The notes: generated from the sequence alone by a model not told the origin. Shown: positions 1-8,129, counted from the first letter of the stretch. The stretch is DNA of 64,000 nucleotides from Sphaerisporangium fuscum (GCF_018531465.1 NZ_JAHDTF010000047.1:1-64000), one strand, 5' to 3'. Numbers and translations are program-made.

Positions 1-1
1 C

Positions 2-100
2 CTGCAGTACCGCAACGTCCGCCCGGACTACGTGGAGAAGCTGTGGTCCCTGGTCAACTGGGACGACGTCATCACCCGCTACACCGCCGCCGCGGCGTGA
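2..100 (+). CDS. sodA: Superoxide dismutase (Mn/Fe), C-terminal end only
   Basis: Only the last 32 codons lie in the window; the gene begins upstream of base 1. The peptide contains LQYRNVRPDYVEKLW and VNWDDVITRY, which matches the conserved C-terminus of Mn/Fe superoxide dismutases (human SOD2 has the equivalent YLQYKNVRPDYLKAIW and VINWENVTERY). The enzyme would convert superoxide to peroxide and oxygen in the cytoplasm. Metal ligands lie outside the visible part, so Mn versus Fe cannot be judged. The TGA stop is immediately inside a strong hairpin (99-126). Confidence 0.9.
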   Translation: MQYRNVRPDYVEKLWSLVNWDDVITRYTAAAA

Positions 101-126
101 CCGTCCCGTCCTGACCCGGGACGGTC
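99..126 (+). terminator. Hairpin after the sodA stop codon
   Basis: GACCGTCCC (99-107) pairs with GGGACGGTC (118-126), a perfect 9-bp stem with a 10-base loop that begins inside the TGA stop. There is no U-tract, as is usual for high-GC actinomycete terminators. It separates sodA from the convergent fetB-like gene. Confidence 0.7.
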
Positions 127-198
127 CCCTGACCGGTGCCCGCACGCCGGCCTTCCTTGGCCGCCATCCGCCCGGCGTGCGGGCGCCGCCGGTGGCCG

Positions 199-942
199 TC
201 AGCGGACGAAACGGCCGCGGGCGGCGAGGTCGACGGTCACCAGGACGGCGACGGCCTCGGCGGCCAGGAGCGCCACCAGCACCACCAGCTGCACGATCCC
301 CGCCTGGATCGGGCTCGCGCCGCCCAGCACCATCCCCACGAACGCGCCGGGCAGGGTGACCAGCCCCACGGTCCTGGTCTGGTCCAGCGCGGGCAGCAGC
401 GCCTGGGCCGCCGCCGGGCGGCAGATCTCCAGCGCCGCGTCCCTCGGCATGAAGCCCAGTGCCAGGGCCGCCTCCACCTCGCCCCGCCGCTGGGTCAGCT
501 CGTCCACGGCACGGCGGCCCGCCAGGGCCGTGGCCGTCAGGCAGCCGCCCAGCAGGATCCCGCTGACCGGGATCAGGACGATCCCGGCCGTGGAGATCAC
601 CCCGCCCGCCAGGAGGACGGCCAGCACCGGCGCCGTCCCCGCCGCGATGGGCACCGCCGCCCACAGACCCGACCGGCCGGAAGTGATGCGCCGCCCCGCG
701 GTGAAAACGGCGACCCCGTACATGAGCAGGATGAACCCCGCCACCGCCGGGGAGGACGCGATCACCCAGGTGATCACCGCCGACACGGCGAGCAGCTGCG
801 CGGCCGCCCTCAGGCACGCCCTCACGACGGCCCCGCCGTGCCCGAGCCCGCCCAGCCGGGCCACCACCGCCCCCATGAGGCACAGCGCGACCAGGATCGC
901 GGGCAGAAGCGGCGTGATGGAGATCAGCGACGAGTTCCGCAC
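199..942 (-). CDS. fetB: FetB/YbbM-family (UPF0014) membrane permease
   Basis: A hydrophobic protein of about 247 residues with six or seven predicted membrane segments, matching the UPF0014 family whose E. coli member FetB is the permease of an iron-export ABC transporter. The family-typical cytoplasmic stretch with MPRDAALEICRPAAAQALLP, followed by GLVTLPGAFVGMVLGGASP, is visible. No FetA-like ATPase is adjacent in the window, so the partner must lie elsewhere or the protein has another role. I place the start at the GTG at 942, just before the first membrane segment; a GTG at 1005 in the same frame would add 21 polar residues and cannot be excluded. It is convergent with sodA. Confidence 0.8.
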   Translation of the reverse strand: MRNSSLISITPLLPAILVALCLMGAVVARLGGLGHGGAVVRACLRAAAQLLAVSAVITWVIASSPAVAGFILLMYGVAVFTAGRRITSGRSGLWAAVPIAAGTAPVLAVLLAGGVISTAGIVLIPVSGILLGGCLTATALAGRRAVDELTQRRGEVEAALALGFMPRDAALEICRPAAAQALLPALDQTRTVGLVTLPGAFVGMVLGGASPIQAGIVQLVVLVALLAAEAVAVLVTVDLAARGRFVR

Positions 943-1096
943 ATCAAGCAGTCTGTCGTGATGTGCGGTGATCTCCGCGGCCGGGCCCAGGCCTGTTCTC
1001 CGCACGAGCCCGAATCTCCCTGGCCAGGTGGTGTATGCGATCCGGTGCTATCAGTGCTCAACCCAGGTCGATGAGGGCGATGTGCGGAAAATGGGC

Positions 1097-2299
1097 CTAG
1101 GAGTCCTCGTCGATCATCTTGCGCAGGGCCCGGGTGAGCTCCTCCAGCTCGCCGTCGGTGGTGAAGTAGTGCACGGACGCGCGCACCAGCTCGGGCAGCC
1201 CGCGCCGCTCGTGGTCCAGCCGCGTCGAGGACGCCTTCGCGTACGAGGTGTTGACGCGCTGCTCGCGAAGCCGCCCGCTGATCCGTTGGGCCCTCAGCCG
1301 GTCGTGGGCGAAGGTGACGATTCCGCTCGGACGGCGCCCCTTGTCGTACACCGTGATGCCGGGGATCTCCGTCAGCATGGCGCGCAGGCGGGCGGCGAGG
1401 GCCACCACCCGCGTCTCGATCCGGTCGAGCCCGATCGCCAGGGCGTAGTCGGCGGCGGCGCCGAGCCCCAGCCGGCCCGCGACGTAGCTCTCCCAGTTCT
1501 CGAAGCGCCGGGCGTCGGGGCGGAGCTCGTAGGAGTCGCGGGTCACCCAGGTGGCCGCGTGGAGGTCGATGAGCGGCGGGTGCAGGTCCGCGGTCGTGGC
1601 GGCGCGGGCGTACAGGAAGCCGGTGCCGCGCGGGCCGCGCAGGAACTTGCGCCCGGTGGCCGACAGGAAGTCGCAGCCGATGGCGTCGACGTCGACCTCC
1701 AGTTGCCCGACGGACTGGCAGGCGTCCAGCAGGTACAGGACGCCGTTCTCCCTGGCGATCCGGCCGACCTCCGCGGCCGGGTTCACCACACCGCCGTTGG
1801 TGGGGATGTGCGTGATGGCGATCAGCCGGGTGCGCTCGTGGGAGGCGGCCCGGGCCAGGGCGTCCAGGTCGATCTCACCGGCGTCGTCGTCCGGGACGAC
1901 GACGATCTCGACGCCCCGGGAGTCCCGGAGCTGGAGGAAGGCCAGGTAGTTGCTGGCGTATTCGCTGACGCAGGTGAGGACGCGGTCGCCGGGGGCGAAG
2001 GGGATCGAATAGAAGGCCATGTCCCACGCGCGGGTGGCGTTCTCGACCAGCGCCACCTCCGCGGCGTCCGCGCCGATCAGCGTGCCGATCGAGGCGTACA
2101 CCTGCTCCAGGGCGCCGGCCGCGGCGTCGGCCGCCTCGTACCCGCCGTACTCCGCCTCGAGGCGCAGGTGCCGTGTCACCGCGTCCAGCACCGGCGACGG
2201 CGGCAGCGAGGAACCGGCGTTGTTGAGGTGCACCACGTTCCGGCAGCCCGGCGTCTCCGCCCGCCAGCGGGTCACCTCGTCCTCGATGTCCGTATTCAT
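1097..2299 (-). CDS. Class V aminotransferase / cysteine desulfurase-like PLP enzyme
   Basis: A protein of 400 residues with the fold-type I, class V aminotransferase pattern: N-terminal HLNNAGSSLPP, an aspartate in LLDACQSVGQ (D192) for the pyridine nitrogen, and the PLP lysine in SATGRKFLRGPRGTGFLY (about K218). The sequence resembles the group annotated as isopenicillin-N-epimerase-like or SufS-like enzymes, but the substrate cannot be told from sequence. The start is the ATG at 2299. It is divergent from a LysR-type gene 73 bases away, and GCCTAT/ATAGGC repeats lie between them, so the regulator probably controls this gene. Confidence 0.85.
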   Translation of the reverse strand: MNTDIEDEVTRWRAETPGCRNVVHLNNAGSSLPPSPVLDAVTRHLRLEAEYGGYEAADAAAGALEQVYASIGTLIGADAAEVALVENATRAWDMAFYSIPFAPGDRVLTCVSEYASNYLAFLQLRDSRGVEIVVVPDDDAGEIDLDALARAASHERTRLIAITHIPTNGGVVNPAAEVGRIARENGVLYLLDACQSVGQLEVDVDAIGCDFLSATGRKFLRGPRGTGFLYARAATTADLHPPLIDLHAATWVTRDSYELRPDARRFENWESYVAGRLGLGAAADYALAIGLDRIETRVVALAARLRAMLTEIPGITVYDKGRRPSGIVTFAHDRLRAQRISGRLREQRVNTSYAKASSTRLDHERRGLPELVRASVHYFTTDGELEELTRALRKMIDEDS

Positions 2300-2307
2300 G
2301 GGTTCGA

Positions 2308-2374
2308 GCCTATGAAGCGGCGTCGGTCCAAGGGAACGCCTATCTGCGTAGAGCTGGCCATAGGCTGTGCCTAT
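2308..2374. promoter_or_regulatory. LysR-type operator region between the aminotransferase and its regulator
   Basis: A perfect palindrome ATAGGCTGTGCCTAT occupies 2360-2374. It fits the LysR T-N11-A rule (T2361 to A2373) and the stricter ATA-N9-TAT form. The half-site GCCTAT recurs at 2308-2313 and 2338-2343, about 30 bases (three helical turns) apart. The palindrome overlaps the start codon of the regulator, which suggests autorepression. TAGGCT at 2361-2366 also has the shape of a -10 box six bases before the ATG at 2373. Confidence 0.7.
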
Positions 2375-3266
2375 GACTCTGGAGCTGGCCGACCTGCACG
2401 CGTTCGCCACCGCCGCCGCGACCGGGTCCCTGTCCGGGGCCGCGCGGGAGCTCCACGTCACGCAGCCGTCCGTCAGCGAACGCCTCGGCCGGCTCGAGCG
2501 GCTCATCGGCCGGCCGCTGCTGGTGCGGTCGAACCGCGGAGTCACCCTCACCCCCGCGGGCCGGCGGCTCCTCCCGCACGCCGAACGCTGCCTGGCGCTC
2601 GCCGGGCGCGCCCTCGCCGCCGCCAGGGCCGAGGACACCACCGCGGCCCTGCACGTCACGACGTACGCCAGCTACGCCCCGCTGGCCGTCCCCTTCGTGG
2701 CGGCCGCCCTGCGCCCGCTCAAGTGCTCGATCACCGTCGACGACCAGCACAGCCGGGACGCCCTGCACCGGGTCGCCGCGGGCAGCACCGACATCGCCTT
2801 CACGCTGCCGGTTCCCCACGCTCACGAGGTGCGGCTCCACCGGTTCCGCCGCGACGAGGTCATCGTCGTCGCCCACCCCGGCCACCCGCTCGCCGGCCGG
2901 CGCGTCGACCTGGGCGAGCTCGGCGCCCATCACCTCGCCTTCAACAACTGGGGCACCGGCGCGGCGGCCTTCCGCGAGCGGCTCTCCGACCAGCCCGCCG
3001 GAGCCCACCAGGTGTACGACGTCAGCCCCGCCGAGACCGTCGCCGAACTGGCCCGGGCGGGACTGGCGGTCGGCCTGCTGACCCGCTCCACCGTCCGCCA
3101 GGACCTCGCCCACGGCACGCTCGTCCAGGTGGACGTCACCGACCTGCCCGAATGGCACGTCGAGGTGATGCTGGCCCACCACCGCGACCGGGCCGGTGAG
3201 CCGGCGATCGCCGCGGTCGTCGCCGCCCTGGACCCCGTTCCCGCGCTCCCGGGGATGACGAAGTAA
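2373..3266 (+). CDS. LysR-family transcriptional regulator
   Basis: 297 residues, the usual LysR length. Residues 1-60 form the winged helix-turn-helix (ATAAATGSLSGAARELHVTQ followed by PSVSERLGRLE and the wing RPLLVRSNRGVTLTPAGRRLL). Residues about 90-290 are the periplasmic-binding-protein-like effector domain, with the CysJ-like GHPLAGRRVDLGEL segment. I use the ATG at 2373; an in-frame GTG at 2367 adds two residues. Neither has a Shine-Dalgarno sequence, and both start codons lie in the palindromic operator. It probably controls the divergent class V aminotransferase; the effector is unknown. Confidence 0.9.
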   Translation: MTLELADLHAFATAAATGSLSGAARELHVTQPSVSERLGRLERLIGRPLLVRSNRGVTLTPAGRRLLPHAERCLALAGRALAAARAEDTTAALHVTTYASYAPLAVPFVAAALRPLKCSITVDDQHSRDALHRVAAGSTDIAFTLPVPHAHEVRLHRFRRDEVIVVAHPGHPLAGRRVDLGELGAHHLAFNNWGTGAAAFRERLSDQPAGAHQVYDVSPAETVAELARAGLAVGLLTRSTVRQDLAHGTLVQVDVTDLPEWHVEVMLAHHRDRAGEPAIAAVVAALDPVPALPGMTK

Positions 3267-3268
3267 GA

Positions 3269-3436
3269 AGCCTGGTGCTCTCGCACATCTACCAGGGTGA
3301 CGGCGACCAGGCCGCCGCCGACGCCGGGCGGCGCGTCTACTCCGCCACGACCTCCGGCGGCATCGCCGGCCGGCCCCTTCCCCAGATCGCGTCGTACTTC
3401 GCCGGGATGACGCTGCTGGACCCCGGCGTGGAGTAG
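3269..3436 (+). pseudogene. Remnant of a DUF574-type SAM-dependent methyltransferase
   Basis: An open stretch without its own proper start encodes SLVLSHIYQGDGDQ, then RRVYSATTSGGIAGRPLPQI, then SYFAGMTLLDPGVE and a TAG stop. This matches the C-terminal part of the actinobacterial S-adenosyl methyltransferase family (PF04672-like: LVLSH, VY-x-ATAP, FFDGLELVEPGV). An intact member lies at 27191-27991 and has YLVLEDGT and AAFFDGLRLLEPGVV at the equivalent places. The Rossmann domain is missing and the last 25 or so residues are lost. It begins three bases after the LysR stop, so the 5' part was probably deleted. The TAG stop forms part of TAGGCT, a possible -10 box for the next gene. Confidence 0.7.
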
Positions 3437-3447
3437 GCTCCGGCGGC

Positions 3448-4641
3448 GTGGAACCGCTGCTCGCCGTGCCCCTGCTCGCCGTGCTGCTCGGGGTGCCGGC
3501 GGTGGTGCTGTGGCGGGTGCTGCGCGGGCGGCGTGAGCTGGGCACCAGCCCCGCCGAGCGCGCCACCTTCGAGACGCTGCACACCGCCTCCCTGGCCGCG
3601 CCGCCGCTGCGGGCCGGCCTGACGGCGGCCGGGGCGATGAAGGCCTCGCGCTACCTGCGCGAGCTGCTCGGCTCGCCCGCCATCGCGATCACCAACGGCG
3701 AGGAGCTGCTGGTGTACGACGGCGCGGGCGAGCACCACGCGAAGAACGCCTTCGCCGCGGCGGCGGCGACCCTGCGTGACGGCCGTATCCAGGTCCTCGG
3801 CCCCGAGGTGGTCTGGTGCGACCGGCCCGAATGCCCCGTGCGATACGCCGTGGTGGTTCCCCTGACCACCGACGACCGCGTCGTGGGGTCGCTGGCGGCC
3901 TACGGCGACCACGCCTCGGCGGGACTGGTCCGGGCGACGGGCGAGGTCGCGCGCTGGGTGGACTCCCAGCTGGAGCTGGCCGAGCTCGACCGGTCACGTA
4001 CCCTGCTGATCGAGGCCGAGGTGCGGGCCCTCCGCGCCCAGATCTCGCCGCACTTCATCTACAACTCGCTCACCACGATCGCGTCGTTCGTCCGCACCGA
4101 CCCCGAGCGCGCCCGCGAGCTGCTGCTCGACTTCGCCGACTTCACCCGCTACTCCTTCCGCCGGCACGGCGAGTTCACCACCCTGGCCGAGGAACTGCGT
4201 TCCATCGACCGCTACCTGACCCTGGAACGGGCCCGCTTCGGCGACGAGCTGCGGGTCACGCTGCGCATCGCGCCGGAGGTGCTGCCGGTGGCCGTGCCGT
4301 TCCTGTGCCTGCAACCCCTCGTGGAGAACGCCGTCCGGCACGGCCTGGAGGGCAAGGACGGCGCCGGCCACATCTCGATCACCGCCGAGGACGCCGGCGC
4401 CGAGTGCCTGATCGGCGTCGAGGACGACGGGGTCGGCATGGACCCCGAGCGGCTGCGCCGCATCCTGTCCGGCGACGCGGACGAACGGTCCGGCGCGGGC
4501 GGCGTCGGGCTGGCCAACGTCGACGAGCGGCTGCGTCAGGTGTACGGCGACGAGTACGGCCTGGTCGTGGAGACCGCACCGGGCGCGGGCACCAAGATCA
4601 CCGTCCGGGTCCCGAAATACCGGCCGGGTGTCTCCGTATAG
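3448..4641 (+). CDS. LytS-type sensor histidine kinase
   Basis: 397 residues. One N-terminal membrane segment (about residues 3-23), a GAF-like sensory region (about 60-165), then the LytS/YpdA-type HisKA_7TM-less kinase core: phospho-acceptor His in QISPHFIYNSL (H202), N-box LVENAVRHGL (about 291-300) and G-box GAGGVGLANVDERL. Family members phosphorylate LytTR response regulators, and one follows 94 bases downstream. Unlike classical LytS it has one instead of several membrane helices, so the signal is probably intracellular or membrane-proximal. Start GTG at 3448 has no clear Shine-Dalgarno. The genes after it are DUF485/symporter modules, which suggests control of carboxylate uptake. Confidence 0.9.
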   Translation: MEPLLAVPLLAVLLGVPAVVLWRVLRGRRELGTSPAERATFETLHTASLAAPPLRAGLTAAGAMKASRYLRELLGSPAIAITNGEELLVYDGAGEHHAKNAFAAAAATLRDGRIQVLGPEVVWCDRPECPVRYAVVVPLTTDDRVVGSLAAYGDHASAGLVRATGEVARWVDSQLELAELDRSRTLLIEAEVRALRAQISPHFIYNSLTTIASFVRTDPERARELLLDFADFTRYSFRRHGEFTTLAEELRSIDRYLTLERARFGDELRVTLRIAPEVLPVAVPFLCLQPLVENAVRHGLEGKDGAGHISITAEDAGAECLIGVEDDGVGMDPERLRRILSGDADERSGAGGVGLANVDERLRQVYGDEYGLVVETAPGAGTKITVRVPKYRPGVSV

Positions 4642-4735
4642 TTATCTCCGCCGGTCACCGTACCCGTTGACTTCCCGTTCCCGATTTACCACGCTCTAGT
4701 GGATTCGAAAATGCGGCAGGGCGAACGGAAGTGAT

Positions 4736-5509
4736 GTGACAGGGCTGCGTGTGCTGGCCGTGGACGACGAGCAGCCGGCGCTGGAGGACCTGGCCTACCT
4801 TCTGCGCGCCGACGCGCGGATCGGCGAGGTCGCCACGGCGCGCGACGGCGCGTCGGCGCTGAAGATGCTCGACCGGGCCATGGCCGAGGGCAAGCCCGTC
4901 GACGCGGTGTTCCTCGACATCCGGATGCGCGGGCTCGACGGCGTCGTGCTCGGCCGCCTGCTGGCCCAGTTCACCCGGCCGCCCCGCGTGGTGTTCGTCA
5001 CCGCCTACGAAGAGCACGCCGTGGACGCCTTCGAGATCAAGGCCGAGGACTACCTGCTCAAACCGGTACGCCCCGAGCGGCTGGCCGAGGCGATCCGCCG
5101 GGTCTGCGCGAGCATCCCGGACGCCCCCGGCGCGGCGGCGGAGGCGGCACGCGCGGCGCCCGACGCCGAGACGATCCCCGTGGAGCTGGCGGGGGTCACC
5201 CGGTTCGTCGCGAGCTCGGACGTCCGCTACGTCGAGGCCCAGGGGGACTACGCGCGGCTGCACACCGCCGGTGGCAGCCACCTCGTGCGCATCCCGCTCG
5301 CCGCGCTGGAGGAACGATGGGCCGCCGCCGGGTTCGTCCGCGTGCACCGCAGCCACCTGGTGGCCCTCAAGCACATCGACGAGCTCCACATCGACTCCGG
5401 CCGCTGCACCGTGCGGATCGGCGACACCGAGATCCCCGTCAGCCGCAGGCACACCCGCGAGCTGCGCGACCTGCTCGTCCGCCGCGCGCGGAAGGGCCGC
5501 GCCGAGTGA
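4736..5509 (+). CDS. LytTR-family response regulator
   Basis: 257 residues. Receiver domain 1-120 with acidic pocket D10/D11, phospho-acceptor D61 in VFLDIRMRG, the switch Thr in FVTAYEEHA and the conserved Lys in YLLKPVRPERL. A linker rich in Ala joins it to the LytTR DNA-binding domain (about 150-250), recognisable from VRYVEAQGDYARLHT and FVRVHRSHLVALKHIDEL. The GTG start at 4736 follows CGGAAG. A possible -35 (TTGACT, 4667-4672) in the 94-base gap may give the gene its own promoter. Partner of the upstream LytS-type kinase; a likely target is the downstream symporter module. Confidence 0.93.
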   Translation: MTGLRVLAVDDEQPALEDLAYLLRADARIGEVATARDGASALKMLDRAMAEGKPVDAVFLDIRMRGLDGVVLGRLLAQFTRPPRVVFVTAYEEHAVDAFEIKAEDYLLKPVRPERLAEAIRRVCASIPDAPGAAAEAARAAPDAETIPVELAGVTRFVASSDVRYVEAQGDYARLHTAGGSHLVRIPLAALEERWAAAGFVRVHRSHLVALKHIDELHIDSGRCTVRIGDTEIPVSRRHTRELRDLLVRRARKGRAE

Positions 5510-5555
5510 GCGGCGCGACGTACGGCAGGCGGGCGGCCCCGACGAGAGGACACCG

Positions 5556-5939
5556 GTGGTGACCAGGACCCCCGAGAAGCCGCGCCGGCAGGTCGTGACG
5601 AGCCCGCGCACCACCGCCGCCCGCAGGCCGCGCTACCCCGTCACCATGGAGATCGACGAGCAGACGCGCCTCGGCGAGGTCTACATGCGCTCGCTGGTGC
5701 GCACCCAGTTCCGGCTCGCCCTGTTCGTGTGCACGGTGCTCGGCTGCCTGATCGGCGGCCTGCCGCTGTTGTTCCTGCTGGTCCCGGCCCTGCGTGAGGT
5801 GCGGCTCGGCGGGCTGCCGCTGCCGTGGGTGGTGCTCGCCGGGCTGATCTACCCGGCCTTCGTCGCCGGCGCCTGGCTGTACGTCCGGCAGGCCGAGCGC
5901 AACGAGCGCCACTTCGCCGACCTGGTCGAGCGCGAGTGA
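5556..5939 (+). CDS. DUF485-type small membrane protein (long form)
   Basis: 127 residues from the GTG at 5556 (GTG 5559 is equally possible; GAGAGGA at 5544-5550 serves both). A basic N-terminal tail of 30 residues is followed by a DUF485-like core with two membrane helices (about 50-75 and 85-108) and a charged C-terminus. DUF485 proteins are the usual small partners of acetate/carboxylate symporters in this position (compare yjcH-actP and the Corynebacterium mctC operon). It lies 46 bases after the response regulator and 157 bases before the symporter. A second, shorter DUF485 gene precedes the second symporter at 8146. Confidence 0.8.
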   Translation: MVTRTPEKPRRQVVTSPRTTAARRPRYPVTMEIDEQTRLGEVYMRSLVRTQFRLALFVCTVLGCLIGGLPLLFLLVPALREVRLGGLPLPWVVLAGLIYPAFVAGAWLYVRQAERNERHFADLVERE

Positions 5940-5940
5940 G

Positions 5941-6092
5941 GCCGGCGGGAGCGCTGACCGGCCGGGGGACGGCCGGGCGCGGGCAGGTCGCGTGTACGGC
6001 CGGGTGTGGGCCGGTCGTGCGTACGTCCGGGTGTGGGCCGGTCGGGCGCGGGCCGGTCGTGCGTGCGGCCGGGCGCGGGCGGGCGGTGCGGG
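5941..6092 (+). repeat. GC-rich degenerate repeat tract before the first symporter
   Basis: The gap between the DUF485 gene and the symporter holds short, imperfect direct repeats of GGGCCGGTCGTGCGT (6008-6022, 6050-6064) and GGGCCGGTCGGGCG (6035-6048), with GCCGGGYG units around them. The plus strand is strongly enriched in G. No gene is apparent. The tract may only be slippage-prone filler, or it may form RNA structure in the operon transcript. Confidence 0.6.
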
Positions 6093-6096
6093 GACG

Positions 6097-7827
6097 GTGA
6101 ACACAGGGCTCGGCCTCGGGGCCGTGCTGGTGGTGGTCGTGGCGGCGATCCTCATCGGCGCGTTCGGGCTGCGGCTGTCGCGGACGACCTCCGACTTCTA
6201 CGTCGCCTCGCGCACGGTGTCCCCGCTGTGGAACGCCTCCGCCATCGGCGGAGAGTACCTCTCGGCGGCGTCGTTCCTCGGCATCGCCGGGCTGATCCTC
6301 GCCTACGGGGCCGACATGCTGTGGCTTCCGGTGGGCTGGACGGGCGGCTACCTGGTGCTGCTGGTCCTGGTGTCGGCCCCGCTGCGCCGCTCGGGCGCCT
6401 ACACGCTGCCCGACTTCGCCGAGGCCCGCCTGGAGTCCATGGCCGTGCGGCGGGTGGCCAGCGTGCTGGTCGTGGCGATCGGCTGGCTGTACCTCATGCC
6501 GCAGTTCCAGAGCGCCGGCCTGGTGTTCCGTACGATCACCGGCGCGCCCGCGTGGGTGGGCGGCGTGCTGGTCGCCCTCGTGGTCGCGGCCAACGTGCTG
6601 TCCGGCGGCATGCGGTCGATCACCTTCGTCCAGGCCTTCCAGTACTGGCTGAAGCTCACCGCGCTCGCCCTGCCCGTGGTGTTCCTGCTGTTCGCCTGGC
6701 ACACCGGCGGCGGCCCGGGCCTCGCGAGCGACGCGCCCCCGGTGTTCACCGAGCCGGTCACCGTGTCCGTCGGCGCCGACGTCACCGTGCGCGTCGACCG
6801 GCCGGTCACCGTGACCGCCACCGGACGCGTGGACGGCCGGGCCGTCCGCGACGCCCGGCTGGCGCTCCCGCCCGGGGAGCACACGATCGCGCACGACACC
6901 ACCGTCGCCTTCCCCGCCGGCGCCGCGGTGCCGCACGTCGAGAACCTGCCCGTGCTGACCGACCACGAGTGGATGCTCCCGCTGCACGGCCGCGAGCACC
7001 CGCTGTACGCGACGTACTCGCTGATCCTGGCGACCTTCCTCGGCACCATGGGGCTGCCGCACGTGCTGGTGCGGTTCTACACCAACCCCGACGGGCGCGC
7101 CGCGCGCCGCACCACGCTCGTCGTGCTGACCCTGCTGGGCGCGTTCTACCTGCTCCCGGCCGTGTACGGCGCGCTCGGCCGGCTCTACACGCCCGAGCTG
7201 CTCATGACCGGCCGCACGGACGCGGTGGTGCTCACCCTCCCGGGCCGCCTGATCGGCGGCACCGCCGGGGACGTGCTCGGCGCGCTGGTCACGGCGGGGG
7301 CCTTCGCGGCGTTCCTGTCCACCTCCTCCGGGCTCGCCGTGTCGGTGGCGGGCGTGATCGGCCAGGACATCCTGCGCGGGGGAGTGCCGTCGTTCCGGGT
7401 GGCCACGCTGCTCGCCGTCACCGTGCCGCTCGTGCTCGCCACGGGGGCGCGGTCGCTGGCCGTCGCCGACGTCGTGGGGCTCGCCTTCGCGGTGGCGGCC
7501 TCGTCGTTCTGCCCGCTGCTGGTGCTCGGCATCTGGTGGCGGCGGCTGACCACCACCGGCGCCATGGCCGGGCTGCTCGTCGGCGGCGGGCTGGCCGGGG
7601 CGGCGGTGATCGCGGTGATCGCCGGTGGGCCGTACGGGGGCTGGGCGGGCGCCCTCCTCGCCCAGCCGGCGGCGTGGACCGTCCCGATCTCCTTCGCGGT
7701 GATGATCCTGGTCTCGCTGCTCACACCGGGCCGGGTGCCGCGGGGGGTGGCGCGCACGATGGTGCGGCTGCACGCGCCGGAGGCGCTGAACGTCGACCGC
7801 GGCGACTGGCGTCCCCGCTCCAGCTGA
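6097..7827 (+). CDS. Sodium/solute symporter (SSS family), ActP-like, with large extracytoplasmic insert
   Basis: 576 residues from the GTG at 6097 (GGGGA precedes it). The SSS fold is clear: RTTSDFYVASRTVSP, IGGEYLSAASFLGIAG and LPHVLVRFYTNPD, with about 13 membrane helices. Residues about 215-300 form a hydrophilic, valine/threonine-rich insert between helices that is missing from the second symporter in this window (8471-10081); it should face the outside. Family members import short-chain monocarboxylates such as acetate or pyruvate with sodium or protons. The substrate is not determined by sequence. It sits in one transcription unit with a LytS/LytTR pair and a DUF485 gene. Confidence 0.87.
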   Translation: MNTGLGLGAVLVVVVAAILIGAFGLRLSRTTSDFYVASRTVSPLWNASAIGGEYLSAASFLGIAGLILAYGADMLWLPVGWTGGYLVLLVLVSAPLRRSGAYTLPDFAEARLESMAVRRVASVLVVAIGWLYLMPQFQSAGLVFRTITGAPAWVGGVLVALVVAANVLSGGMRSITFVQAFQYWLKLTALALPVVFLLFAWHTGGGPGLASDAPPVFTEPVTVSVGADVTVRVDRPVTVTATGRVDGRAVRDARLALPPGEHTIAHDTTVAFPAGAAVPHVENLPVLTDHEWMLPLHGREHPLYATYSLILATFLGTMGLPHVLVRFYTNPDGRAARRTTLVVLTLLGAFYLLPAVYGALGRLYTPELLMTGRTDAVVLTLPGRLIGGTAGDVLGALVTAGAFAAFLSTSSGLAVSVAGVIGQDILRGGVPSFRVATLLAVTVPLVLATGARSLAVADVVGLAFAVAASSFCPLLVLGIWWRRLTTTGAMAGLLVGGGLAGAAVIAVIAGGPYGGWAGALLAQPAAWTVPISFAVMILVSLLTPGRVPRGVARTMVRLHAPEALNVDRGDWRPRSS

Positions 7828-7881
7828 CCTCTCCCGGGCCGCCGGCGGACATCCGGCCGTATCGGCCGCGCCTCGCGCCCG

Positions 7882-7987
7882 ATCGCGAGCGGTGGCCCGC
7901 TCGCAACGGTCCTCCCGTCATCGCGAGCGGTGGCCCGCTCACGACGGTCCGCCATCATCGCGAGCGGTCGCTTGCTCGGAACGGTCC
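7882..7987. repeat. Three tandem 31-bp hairpin repeats (period 37-38 bp)
   Basis: Three copies of a unit that starts ATCGCGAGCGGTGGCCCGCT and ends ACGGTCC lie at 7882-7912, 7920-7950 and 7957-7987, separated by 6-7 bases. Each holds a GAGCGG/CCGCTC type inverted repeat, so every unit can form a small hairpin (weaker in copy 3). A decayed fourth piece follows (7988-8015). They fill the 318-base gap between the two symporter modules. The rest of the gap holds only a CRP-type palindrome and the ribosome-binding site of the next gene. Confidence 0.75.
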
Positions 7988-8115
7988 GACCGCTCGTCGT
8001 GCGGAACGGGCCTTTCGGCGCAGGCCCCGTCCCCATGGGCGACCGGTCGGGGCGGCTTGGCGACGGCCCTCCCCGCGCCTCTCCGCAACCGCCTGCCCGC
8101 CCTCCTACGGTGAGC

Positions 8116-8129
8116 GTGATCCAGATCAC
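8116..8129. promoter_or_regulatory. CRP/FNR-type palindrome upstream of the second DUF485-symporter operon
   Basis: GTGATCCAGATCAC is a perfect palindrome (GTGATC-N2-GATCAC). With its flanks it matches the CRP consensus TGTGA-N6-TCACA at all but one of ten positions (the first T is C). The centre is 24 bases before the GTG at 8146, so binding there would more easily block than activate, unless transcription starts downstream. Acetate symporter genes are classical targets of CRP-type regulators (GlxR in corynebacteria, CRP in E. coli). Actinomycete CRP homologues bind this motif. Confidence 0.65.

Noticed and set aside
968..3199. Very long open frames on the strand opposite to real genes (here 743 codons, and similar ones at 11404-13713, 26726-28999 and 29016-31382)
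   Set aside because: They result from the extreme GC bias at third codon positions. They are rich in Arg, Gly, Pro and His without domains, lack ribosome-binding sites and lie across well-recognised genes.
7882..7987. CRISPR array
   Set aside because: The repeats are followed by only 6-7 bases of spacer, they contain internal palindromes, and no cas genes are present.
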